The notes beneath the pieces are model-generated. The model was not told the DNA's origin. It was given only the letters and a program-made list of their open reading frames with translations, and ran no database searches. DNA of 64,000 nt, from assembly GCF_003664125.1 (NCBI RefSeq), contig NZ_RCCP01000001.1, forward strand, positions 682,001 to 746,000, written 5' to 3'. This DNA is from Planococcus citreus. GTDB lineage: Bacteria > Bacillota > Bacilli > Bacillales_A > Planococcaceae. The position numbers and the translations under genes were made by a program. Each line of letters opens with the position of its first letter. The first letter of the stretch is position 1. Positions 27,358 to 34,951 of the stretch are shown one piece after another.

Positions 27358-28329
27358 TTAAATTCGGCCTTTATGCCATATCCAAGCGCTCTCGATGATT
27401 TCCTCTAACCCGTAATCAGGTTTCCACCCAAGCAAACGGCCGATTTTACCGGAAGATGCAACCAAGATAGCGGGATCACCTTCTCTCCGTTCCCCGTACT
27501 CCACCCTTGCCGACTTGCCAGCCACTTTTTCGCAAACCCCGATAACTTCTTTTACTGAATGGCCTGTCCCATTCCCCAAATTGAATACTTCATTGCTTAT
27601 GGAACCTTTCCGCAGAGCTTCATAAGCTAAAATATGAGCTTTCGCTAAGTCCGTCACATGGATATAATCACGGATGCAAGTGCCGTCCGGCGTATCGTAA
27701 TCCGTCCCGAACACCGCTATGTTCTCCCGCTGCCCCAATAAGTGCTGAAGTATGATCGGGATCAAATGCGTCTCAGGATCGTGGCTTTCTCCAATTTCGC
27801 CGGACGCATGGGCCCCTGCAGCGTTGAAGTAGCGCAAAACGACATACTTGAACTGATGTGCCCGCGAAATATCAGCCAATATCTCTTCCACCATCCGTTT
27901 GGATCTTCCATAAGGATTGATGGGAGTGCTTGGCATTTCCTCCGTAATGATCTTTGAATCGGGAATTCCATATGTCGCAGCTGTGGAAGAAAAAATGAAT
28001 TTATCCACGCCATGCTCAATCATTTTCTGTAATAGAACGATTGTGGCCCCTACGTTATTGCCGTAATATTTCAGTGGATCTCGGACCGATTCCCCAACCA
28101 AGCTATTGGCCGCAAAGTGAAATACCGCATCGATGGCATGTTCCGTAAAGATCTTATCCAAAATCGCCCCATCACCTAAATTCCCCTCTTCAAAAATCAC
28201 TTCGCTATCCAATAAAAAAGAATTCCCTGTTGTTAAATTATCCAATACGACGACTTCATGATTCCCTATCAATTCTTTGACGGTATGGCTGCCGATATAT
28301 CCAGCGCCACCGCAGACAAGTATTTTCAT
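27358..28329 (-). CDS. galE: UDP-glucose 4-epimerase
   Basis: 323 residues. It interconverts UDP-glucose and UDP-galactose with tightly bound NAD. KILVCGGAGYIGSHTV is the Rossmann start; YGRSK holds the catalytic Tyr-x3-Lys; RYFNAAGAH and GDGTCIRDYIHV-like segments (TPDGTCIRDYIHV) are standard. AAGGA about ten bases before ATG 28329 fits, whereas the longer frame to 28407 does not match homologues. Alone on its transcript but next to the EPS locus, so probably supplying UDP-galactose for the polymer. Confidence 0.94.
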   Translation of the reverse strand: MKILVCGGAGYIGSHTVKELIGNHEVVVLDNLTTGNSFLLDSEVIFEEGNLGDGAILDKIFTEHAIDAVFHFAANSLVGESVRDPLKYYGNNVGATIVLLQKMIEHGVDKFIFSSTAATYGIPDSKIITEEMPSTPINPYGRSKRMVEEILADISRAHQFKYVVLRYFNAAGAHASGEIGESHDPETHLIPIILQHLLGQRENIAVFGTDYDTPDGTCIRDYIHVTDLAKAHILAYEALRKGSISNEVFNLGNGTGHSVKEVIGVCEKVAGKSARVEYGERREGDPAILVASSGKIGRLLGWKPDYGLEEIIESAWIWHKGRI

Positions 28330-28510
28330 CCTTTCACCATCCTTCTTTGAATTTAAGGCCTTCCGTAGATTTACTTCAATAGGCTGTCTAAAATCAGGAC
28401 CATGCACATTGAAAGTTTCAGTCGATTATTAAGAGCTTCTCTTACATTCAACTGAAGACCTCCTTGGCGACCAACTATTTTTATAAAAGCTGAAAGTTCA
28501 TCGGCCATTT

Positions 28511-28719
28511 CGTTCCTTCTGTATTGCGCAAAATACCGCATAGCTCATTTCCGTATTATTGGGACGAAGACTGCACGCCCCGCCTTTTTTAGACCGCCAC
28601 TTTCTCTCCACGTTAATGAATCATCCTCACACAAAACCAACGCCCCCTATTGCCAATACTGCTTGAAGTATCGGCAGAAAGATGAAGAAGATATGAAATT
28701 CGAAGCGCTGGAAATGTAG
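28511..28719 (+). pseudogene. Decayed 3' remnant of a RAYT transposase
   Basis: The plus strand reads HSSFPYYWDED, then an in-frame stop at CTTTTTTAG, and later matches the last 35 codons of the intact RAYT at 38727-39332 at the DNA level (PYYWNED, CCACGTTAATG, ACCAACGCC, TATTGC, and the terminal GAAATGTAG, here 28711-28719). Frame breaks and substitutions show it is dead. Upstream of about 28511 the match fades. It is followed by a hairpin and a REP pair, the same order as after the intact copy. Confidence 0.8.
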
Positions 28720-28756
28720 TTTTCAACGGCATATGTGACTGCGTAACACACAATTT

Positions 28757-28799
28757 AAAAAAGCATCCAGCTGCCATGAAGGCGGCTGGATGCTTTTTT
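28757..28799. terminator. Hairpin terminator between RAYT remnant and REP pair
   Basis: AAAAAAGCATCCAGC (28757-28771) pairs with GCTGGATGCTTTTTT (28785-28799). It can end the minus-strand gntR-type gene, with the REP pair lying between that gene's stop and the hairpin. Confidence 0.75.
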
Positions 28800-28805
28800 C
28801 TGATG

Positions 28806-28892
28806 AATTGTGTCTGACACAGGGACAAGCAGAAAGCGAATTCCCAGTGCGAAAGTATTCTTCCTCCTTGAATTGTGTCTAACACAGGGACA
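28806..28892 (+). repeat. REP pair 1 (65-bp type)
   Basis: Units 28806-28827 and 28871-28892, each AATTGTGT, three bases, ACACAGGGACA, separated by 43 bp. The GGGACA end is 16 bp from the stop codon of the minus-strand regulator gene. Confidence 0.95.
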
Positions 28893-28908
28893 GAAGAACG
28901 AACCAGCC

Positions 28909-29526
28909 CTACCCTTTCATCCGGTTCAAGCAGAACTCCAGGTCCAGCTGCAGATGCGCTTTCATGAGCCGCTCCGCTTCGTCTGCGTCATGAGCAGCGA
29001 TAGCTTCGTAGATGTCTTGATGTTCGTCGATCAAGAGCGGACGTTTGTGGTAGACGACCGTCTTGCGGAACAGGTAGATGATCGACTGCATGCGTTCGAA
29101 GATGTCGATCATGACGGGGTTGTTCGTGGCGCCGACAATGATTTCGTGGAATTCCTTGTTCGCCGCCATGACTTGTTCCATCGTGCCGGTACGGCCGACT
29201 TCGACGCAGTTTCTAAGTTTGTCGAGATCGCCTTCGCCCATGTACATCGCACAGTGGCGCACGGCGAAGCCTTCGAGCAAGGTGCGCACTTGGAAGACGT
29301 CGCGCAAATCGCTGTCACTCGGGTTGACGACGCGTTTGTCTTTGATGAGCCCTTCTTGCTCGAGCTTGCGGATGGAATCGCGTACCGGCGTCCGGCTGAT
29401 GCCCATCTCTTCGGCGAGCCGCTCCTCCACCAATTTCGTGCCGCGCTCGAGTTCACCGTTCAGGATCCGGTCCCGGATATATTCGTAAGCTTGGATATAC
29501 GCAAGCTGTGTGGCTTTTTTGGTCAT
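28909..29526 (-). CDS. GntR/FadR-family regulator (FCD domain)
   Basis: 205 residues. Residues 10-70 form the winged helix (AYEYIRDRILNGELERGTKL, EERLAEEMGISRTPVRDSIRKLEQEGLI). Residues 80-205 are the helical FCD effector domain, with the metal-ligand pattern around NKEFHEIIVGAT and LMKAHLQ. FCD regulators respond to small organic acids. It is divergent from the sugar-acid cluster at 29728-34445, and two palindromic sites lie between, so it is the likely local regulator, probably relieved by a cluster metabolite. Confidence 0.9.
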   Translation of the reverse strand: MTKKATQLAYIQAYEYIRDRILNGELERGTKLVEERLAEEMGISRTPVRDSIRKLEQEGLIKDKRVVNPSDSDLRDVFQVRTLLEGFAVRHCAMYMGEGDLDKLRNCVEVGRTGTMEQVMAANKEFHEIIVGATNNPVMIDIFERMQSIIYLFRKTVVYHKRPLLIDEHQDIYEAIAAHDADEAERLMKAHLQLDLEFCLNRMKG

Positions 29527-29602
29527 GCTAATCGACTCCTGGCTAATTTATTTCTCCTTACAAAGTATAAGTTCTATTGGAAAAATTTAAAAGCCACTAT
29601 TT

Positions 29603-29638
29603 TTTTGTATACATTTTAAAATATTTTGTATACAAAAT
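29603..29638. promoter_or_regulatory. Tandem GntR-type operators in the divergent promoter region
   Basis: A perfect 16-bp palindrome ATTTTGTATACAAAAT lies at 29623-29638, and a second TTTTGTATAC site at 29603-29612. The TTGTATAC core and A/T-rich flanks fit FCD-type GntR operators. Placement between the divergent regulator and dehydrogenase genes suggests it controls both. Confidence 0.65.
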
Positions 29639-29674
29639 GAACAATAATGTGTACTATATTGATTAATACCAAAA

Positions 29675-29688
29675 TGAAAGCGCTATTT
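29675..29688 (+). promoter_or_regulatory. Possible cre (CcpA) site
   Basis: TGAAAGCGCTATTT matches the cre consensus at 12 of 14 positions (the final CA is TT). It lies 40 bp upstream of the dehydrogenase start, where CcpA could block transcription of the catabolic cluster. Confidence 0.4.
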
Positions 29689-29727
29689 TACATGGCAGCT
29701 TTGTGAATTTGAAGGGAGCAATCATCA

Positions 29728-30618
29728 ATGAACAAAACCATAGGATTTATCGGGCTCGGCATTATGGGCAAGCCGATGTCATTGAATTTACTGAAAGCAG
29801 GCTACCAAGTGTCGGTCAATGACCTCAACACAGAGGCTGTCGACACACTTATCAGAGCCGGCGCACAATTCGCCACCCCTGCAGAAATGGGTGCAACCTG
29901 TGATGTCGTCATCACGATGCTTCCAGCGTCCCATCACGTGAAACAAGTCGTCCTCGACGACAACGGCATTTTGACGAACGCCACACCAGGAACGGTCATC
30001 ATTGATATGAGCTCGATCTCCCCTGTCGCTTCGGTTGAAATTGCCAACGAAGCAGCGAAGCGAGGCGTCGACATGATTGATGCACCTGTTAGCGGCGGAG
30101 AGCCGAAAGCCATCGATGGCACCTTGGCGATTATGGCGGGCGGAAAAGAAAGCGTTTTCGAATCCGTCAAAGATGTCTTCGAATGCGTCGGCTCCGATAT
30201 CGTCCTTGTCGGTGATAACGGCAGCGGCGTCACCGCTAAACTCGCGAACCAGATTATCGTCAACTTGAACATTGCGGCGATGTCCGAAGCGCTCGTACTT
30301 GCAGCGAAAGCCGGCATCGATGTGGAGAAAATGTATCAAGCGATCCGCGGCGGCTTAGCCGGCAGCGCAGTGCTCGATGCTAAAGTGCCGTTGATCCTCG
30401 ACCGTAATTTCGTAGCAGGCGGACGCATCGACATTAATTTGAAAGACATGACGAACGTGATGGAGACCGCACACGAAATCGGCGTGCCGCTTCCGCTTTC
30501 GAGCCAACTAGTGGAGATTTTCCACGCCTTGAAAGTCGACGGCAAAGCAGCCGACGACCACGGCGGAATCGTCCAATACTATGAAAAGTTAGCGAATGTC
30601 GAAGTAAGGAAGGTGTAA
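29728..30618 (+). CDS. 3-hydroxyacid dehydrogenase family enzyme (LtnD/GarR-like)
   Basis: 296 residues. The NAD(P)-binding start is TIGFIGLGIMGKPMSLNLL. DAPVSGGEPKAIDGTLAIMAGG is the substrate-binding signature and KLANQIIVNLN holds the catalytic Lys. Family members reduce tartronate semialdehyde or oxidise tetronates (threonate/erythronate) at C2. Linkage to a DUF1537 kinase and a GntP permease favours the tetronate role, as in E. coli ygbJKLMN-type clusters. AGGGAG lies upstream of the ATG. First gene of the operon, 3 bp from the next. Confidence 0.85.
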   Translation: MNKTIGFIGLGIMGKPMSLNLLKAGYQVSVNDLNTEAVDTLIRAGAQFATPAEMGATCDVVITMLPASHHVKQVVLDDNGILTNATPGTVIIDMSSISPVASVEIANEAAKRGVDMIDAPVSGGEPKAIDGTLAIMAGGKESVFESVKDVFECVGSDIVLVGDNGSGVTAKLANQIIVNLNIAAMSEALVLAAKAGIDVEKMYQAIRGGLAGSAVLDAKVPLILDRNFVAGGRIDINLKDMTNVMETAHEIGVPLPLSSQLVEIFHALKVDGKAADDHGGIVQYYEKLANVEVRKV

Positions 30619-30621
30619 CGG

Positions 30622-32061
30622 ATGGCTCATTCTGAAATTCTAAACGCACACGACGTGCTTGCTTCATTACCGGCAGTTCCGGACGCCGCAAAAGTAGACG
30701 CAATGCTTGAGCAAGAGCTGCTTGATTTCAATAAAAAAATCATCGTGCTCGACGACGATCCGACCGGCGTGCAAACCGTCCACAGCGTTTCAGTCTACAC
30801 CGACTGGACAGCAGAAAGCATCGACGCTGGATTTAAGGAACAGCAGTCGATGTTCTTCATCCTCACCAATTCCAGAGGCTTTACGGCAGCGGAAACAAAA
30901 CAAGCGCATGAAGACATCGCGCGCGTTATCCAAGAAACCGCCGCGAAGCACGATAAAGACTTCATCATCATCAGCCGCGGCGACTCGACCTTGCGCGGCC
31001 ATTACCCACTCGAAACCGAAGTGCTGAAAAACACGGTCGAATCCGAATCCGATCGTTCATTCGACGGCGAAGTCATCATGCCGTTCTTCCAAGAAGGCGG
31101 CCGCTTGACCATCAATAACATCCATTACGTCCAGGACGGCGAGCAGTTGGTGCCGGCCGGTGAAACCGAATTCGCGAAAGACCGCACGTTCGGCTATACG
31201 GCATCGCATCTCGGCGAATGGGCAGAAGAAAAGTCAAATGGTGCCTTCAAAGCACAAGACGCGGTCTATCTGTCGCTCGAAGACATCCGCGCATTGCGCA
31301 TCGATCATCTCGTCGACCAGCTGATGACTGTTACGGATTTCAATAAAGTGATCGTCAACGCCGTACAGTACGTAGATGCCAAAGTCGTCGTCATCGCCTT
31401 GATCCGCGCGATGAACGCCGGCAAGCAGTTTATGTTCCGCAGCGCAGCGGCCTTGACGAAAATCATCGGCGGCATCAGCGACAAAGCCTTGCTGACGAAA
31501 GAAGAACTGATCACTGAACCGAGCGACAACGGCGGGCTCATCATGATCGGCTCTCACGTGAAAAAGACCACCGAGCAATTCGAAGTATTGAAGACGTGCG
31601 ATTTTATCGAATTTATCGAGTTCGACGTCCATCTCGTCTTGCACCCTGAACAATTCGAAGCGGAAATCAACCGCGTCATCGACACGAGCGAGCGCTTGAT
31701 TTGTGAGGGCCAGACCGTCGCTGTCTACACGAAACGCGAACGGCTCGACCTCGGCGACAACCAGCAAGAAGAAGAATTGAAGCTCTCGGTGAAGATTTCG
31801 GATGCTGTGACGAGCATCGTCAAAAACCTCCACGTGCGCCCGAGCTTCATTATCGCAAAAGGCGGCATCACCTCAAGCGACATCGGCACCAATGGCCTAA
31901 GCGTCCAGCGCGCCACTGTCGCCGGCCAGATCCAACCGGGCATTCCGGTATGGCTGACGGGCAGCGAAAGCAAATTCCCAGGGATGGCTTACGTGATTTT
32001 TCCGGGCAATGTCGGCTCGAAAACTAGCTTGAAAGATGTAGCAGAAATCCTTCACGGATAA
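30622..32061 (+). CDS. Four-carbon acid sugar kinase (DUF1537, OtnK-like)
   Basis: 479 residues. The N-terminal substrate domain has VLDDDPTGVQTVH and the signature SRGDSTLRGHYPLE. The C-terminal nucleotide-binding domain has AKGGITSSDI and FPGNVGS. This family phosphorylates oxo-tetronates or related acids with ATP. AAGGAAGG lies eight bases upstream of the ATG. It sits between the dehydrogenase and aldolase genes, the order expected for oxidation, phosphorylation and cleavage. An N-terminal extension of about 35 residues precedes the kinase motif. Confidence 0.85.
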   Translation: MAHSEILNAHDVLASLPAVPDAAKVDAMLEQELLDFNKKIIVLDDDPTGVQTVHSVSVYTDWTAESIDAGFKEQQSMFFILTNSRGFTAAETKQAHEDIARVIQETAAKHDKDFIIISRGDSTLRGHYPLETEVLKNTVESESDRSFDGEVIMPFFQEGGRLTINNIHYVQDGEQLVPAGETEFAKDRTFGYTASHLGEWAEEKSNGAFKAQDAVYLSLEDIRALRIDHLVDQLMTVTDFNKVIVNAVQYVDAKVVVIALIRAMNAGKQFMFRSAAALTKIIGGISDKALLTKEELITEPSDNGGLIMIGSHVKKTTEQFEVLKTCDFIEFIEFDVHLVLHPEQFEAEINRVIDTSERLICEGQTVAVYTKRERLDLGDNQQEEELKLSVKISDAVTSIVKNLHVRPSFIIAKGGITSSDIGTNGLSVQRATVAGQIQPGIPVWLTGSESKFPGMAYVIFPGNVGSKTSLKDVAEILHG

Positions 32062-32122
32062 GGCGGGTGGCATTTGCCGCTTGCAATCCATGTAAGCGAA
32101 TACAATAAAAGGCGGTGTGTGA

Positions 32123-32959
32123 ATGTTTATCCAAACAAAAGAAATGTTACAAGCGGCACAAGCCGGACACTACGCGGTTGCGGCGTTCAATGTCTACAGC
32201 CTCGAAACTTTGCAGGCTGCAATCCAGTCAGCAGAACAAGAAAACCAGCCTGTCATCATCGCGCTCGGCGAACGTTATTTCGGAACTGTCGACGTCGAAG
32301 GCTTTGCGGCACTCACGAAAACTTTGGCGGAAAAAGCGTCCGTCCCGGTGTCCTTGCATCTCGACCACGCGTACGAAAAAGAATCCATCATCCGCGCGAT
32401 TGCTTGCGGCTTCACGTCCGTCATGTACGACGGCTCGAAACATGAGCTCCCGCAAAACATCGCCTACACGAAAGAAATCGTCGAACTCGCACACCAGGCA
32501 GGCGTCAGCGTCGAAGCGGAAATCGGCTCCACTGCCCGCGGCGCGTTCTCCGATGAAGAAGAAGGCACCGGTGCCTTGACGGACCCCGCGTCCGCTAAAG
32601 AATTCGTCGACCAAACCGGCGTCGATTTCCTCGCAGCGTCGATCGGCACCGTCCACGGCATGTATACCGGCGAACCGGACATCAAGCTCGGGCTACTCGA
32701 CGACATCCGCCAAGCGGTCGGCGTCCCGCTCGTGCTCCACGGCGGTTCCGGCACCCCGGACGACACGATGCAACAAGCGGTCGCCAAAGGCATTTGCAAA
32801 GTCAACGTAAATACGGAAGTGTCGCTCGCTGCGACAAAGTATTTGAAGCAAGCAGCCGATCAGCCGATGCATCTGTCCGATATGATGGCCGGCATGCAGC
32901 AAGCCATCACGCCGGTCATGGCGCGGTTTGTCCGTCTGTTGAAAAATCCGGATGCTTGA
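32123..32959 (+). CDS. Class II ketose-bisphosphate aldolase family enzyme
   Basis: 278 residues, typical length for FbaA/GatY/KbaY relatives. Zinc ligands and the catalytic Asp are in SLHLDHA; EAEIG, GTVHGMYTG, LVLHGGSGT and KVNVNTE complete the metal and phosphate sites. It should split a phosphorylated sugar acid or ketose to glycolytic-level products. In most known tetronate clusters a different class II aldolase (OtnC) and an isomerase (OtnI) occupy this place, so the exact reaction here is open. It follows the kinase by 61 bp. Confidence 0.85.
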   Translation: MFIQTKEMLQAAQAGHYAVAAFNVYSLETLQAAIQSAEQENQPVIIALGERYFGTVDVEGFAALTKTLAEKASVPVSLHLDHAYEKESIIRAIACGFTSVMYDGSKHELPQNIAYTKEIVELAHQAGVSVEAEIGSTARGAFSDEEEGTGALTDPASAKEFVDQTGVDFLAASIGTVHGMYTGEPDIKLGLLDDIRQAVGVPLVLHGGSGTPDDTMQQAVAKGICKVNVNTEVSLAATKYLKQAADQPMHLSDMMAGMQQAITPVMARFVRLLKNPDA

Positions 32960-33101
32960 TGGACCTTATTGCGAATAACAAGCTTTATTATTGAGGGAAA
33001 TTTTTGCATTCATTAAAAAATTAAGGCATATCTAGCCAGCGCCACTGGCTTCTAAGCTATAAGCTGCCCCACCAAACTTTACCGATAAGGGAGATGTTCA
33101 C

Positions 33102-34445
33102 ATGGTTACAGGAAATTTGTTGATTGTGATTTTTGTTCTGTCGCTCGCCGCTTTGTTTTTTGCCATTCTTAAATTAAAAATCGAGCCCTTTCTCGCCTTG
33201 ATTACCATCGCCGTGCTCACTGCGCTCGCAATCGGCATGCCGCTGCAAGACGTCGCATCGACCGTCACGACCGGCTTCGGCAACACGCTTGCAGGCGTCG
33301 GGATCCTCATCGGCCTTGGCGTCATCTTCGGCCAATTCCTCGGAGCGTCCGGCGCGGTCGAGAAAATCGCACAAGCCGTCTTGAAAGTGTTCGGCATCCA
33401 ACGCTCGCCGGCAGGCCTCGCCTTGACCGGTACCGCCGTTTCGATTCCGGTATTCTTCGACGCTGCGTTCGTCATTTTGAGCGGCTTGATCCGTTCGCTT
33501 TCCAGCAAAACGGGCATTTCGGTCGTCAGCTTCGTCACGGCTCTCGGTGTCGGCTTGATCGTGTCGCACAATATGATCGCCCCGACACCCGGCCCGCTTG
33601 TCGTTGCGGAAAACACCGGCGCTGAACTTGGCCTGTTCATCATCTACGGCATCATCGTCGCCATTCCAGCGACATTGGTCGGCGGTTATCTTTACGGCAT
33701 GTTCATCGGAAAACGCGTCAAGCATTCCGGCGAAATCGAGGAAATCATCGTGGAAAAAGAAGACTTGCCGAAAAAAGAAATCAGCACGGCCTTGAGTTTC
33801 TTCATGCTCGCATTGCCGATCGTCTTGATCTTGGCAAATACGGTGTCCCAACTTTTGGTGCCTGAAACTTCTGTTTCCAGCTTTTTTGGATTCGTCGGTG
33901 AGAAAAACGTTGCCCTCTTGATCAGTGTGTTCGCAGCGATTATCTTCTTGCGCCCTTATATTTCCATCCCGAACAACCGCTTGTATAGCGAAGCCATCAA
34001 CTCTGCCGGGATTATCATACTGATCACAGGAGCTGGCGGTGCGTTCGGTGCCGTCATTAACAACAGCGGCATCGGCGACCATTTGATCTCCACGATGCAA
34101 AGCTGGAGCATTCCGGTACTCTTGCTCGCGTTCATCTTTTCACAGATCCTGCGCGCTTCACTCGGCTCGGCAACTGTCGCGCTCGTCACCACTTCGAGCA
34201 TTCTCGGGCCAATGGTCACTGAACTCGGCGTCTCCCCGATCCTTTTGGGTCTTGCCATCTGTGCCGGCGGAATCGGCCTGTCCTTGCCCAACGACTCCGG
34301 CTTCTGGGTCGTCAACCGCTTCGGGAAACTCACTGTTCCCCAAACGCTTCTCGCCTGGACCGGTGGCGGTTTCATCGCCGGTGTCACCGCCTTGATTACC
34401 GTCTTTATCCTGAACTTGTTCTCAGGAATCTTGCCTGGGCTGTAA
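33102..34445 (+). CDS. GntP-family sugar-acid permease
   Basis: 447 residues with about 12-14 membrane helices. GxGNTLAGVGILIGLGVIFG-like (TGFGNTLAGVGILIG), SIPVFFDAAFVIL and SHNMIAPTPGPLV are hallmark GntP segments. The family imports gluconate and related aldonates by proton symport. AGGGAGA lies seven bases before the ATG. Last gene of the sugar-acid operon, ended by the strong terminator at 34462. Its substrate is probably the acid degraded by the preceding three enzymes. Confidence 0.9.
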   Translation: MVTGNLLIVIFVLSLAALFFAILKLKIEPFLALITIAVLTALAIGMPLQDVASTVTTGFGNTLAGVGILIGLGVIFGQFLGASGAVEKIAQAVLKVFGIQRSPAGLALTGTAVSIPVFFDAAFVILSGLIRSLSSKTGISVVSFVTALGVGLIVSHNMIAPTPGPLVVAENTGAELGLFIIYGIIVAIPATLVGGYLYGMFIGKRVKHSGEIEEIIVEKEDLPKKEISTALSFFMLALPIVLILANTVSQLLVPETSVSSFFGFVGEKNVALLISVFAAIIFLRPYISIPNNRLYSEAINSAGIIILITGAGGAFGAVINNSGIGDHLISTMQSWSIPVLLLAFIFSQILRASLGSATVALVTTSSILGPMVTELGVSPILLGLAICAGGIGLSLPNDSGFWVVNRFGKLTVPQTLLAWTGGGFIAGVTALITVFILNLFSGILPGL

Positions 34446-34461
34446 GGAATAAAACATATAC

Positions 34462-34503
34462 AAAAAAGCCGCTTCCATTTTTGATGGAAGCGGCTTTTTT
34501 TTG
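34462..34503. terminator. Strong terminator after the sugar-acid operon
   Basis: GCCGCTTCCAT (34468-34478) pairs with ATGGAAGCGGC (34484-34494), with A-run before and T-run after; works in both directions. It may also end the minus-strand glutaredoxin gene beyond the REP pair. Confidence 0.88.
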
Positions 34504-34527
34504 TAAAGATATGGCTTGAAGCAATCG

Positions 34528-34625
34528 AATTGTGTTGAACACAGGGACAAGCGAGGGACAAGCGACAAGCAAAATCCCGGTGCGACAACATTCTGCCTCT
34601 GTGAATTGTGTCCAACACAGGGACA
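34528..34625 (+). repeat. REP pair 2 (76-bp variant)
   Basis: Units 34528-34549 and 34604-34625. Spacing is 76 rather than 65 because an 11-bp tandem duplication (GGGACAAGCGA) follows the first unit. Ends 4 bp before the glutaredoxin stop codon. Confidence 0.93.
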
Positions 34626-34629
34626 AAAT

Positions 34630-34908
34630 CTACAACAACAAGTCCACTATCTCCTGGCGGTTCCGTTCGAAGCCGATGAAATGATGCGTCAGCTTCTTGC
34701 CGAACAATCCCTTTTTATAGAAGGCGAATACCGGCACGATCTTGGCGCCAGATATGTTCTTCATGTCTTGTTCGAGCGACGGGTCCGCGCCAACGTCTTT
34801 ATGCTCGTACGGGATGTTATGCTCTGCCAGATAAGCTTTCGCGTCCTGGCAATCTGAGCAAGTCGGGCGCGTATAGAGCACCAATTCCGTTTTGTTATCC
34901 ATTTCCAT
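34630..34908 (-). CDS. Glutaredoxin-like protein
   Basis: 92 residues with a thioredoxin fold: LVLYTRPTCSDCQDAKAYL carries the active-site CSDC, GAKIVPVFAF the cis-Pro. It should exchange thiols and disulfides in the cytoplasm. The start is uncertain: ATG 34908 has AAGGAG four bases upstream, ATG 34902 has it ten bases upstream. The gene lies downstream of copA on the same strand, 43 bp apart, so it may be cotranscribed and help protect thiols during copper stress. Confidence 0.82.
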   Translation of the reverse strand: MEMDNKTELVLYTRPTCSDCQDAKAYLAEHNIPYEHKDVGADPSLEQDMKNISGAKIVPVFAFYKKGLFGKKLTHHFIGFERNRQEIVDLLL

Positions 34909-34951
34909 CAAACTCCTTTCATTTTCTACTATTATCCACTCAACTCACCCA

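Noticed and set aside
33174..34100. 308-codon antisense frame across gntP
   Set aside because: Asp/Arg-rich translation typical of the complement of a membrane-protein gene; no start site support.
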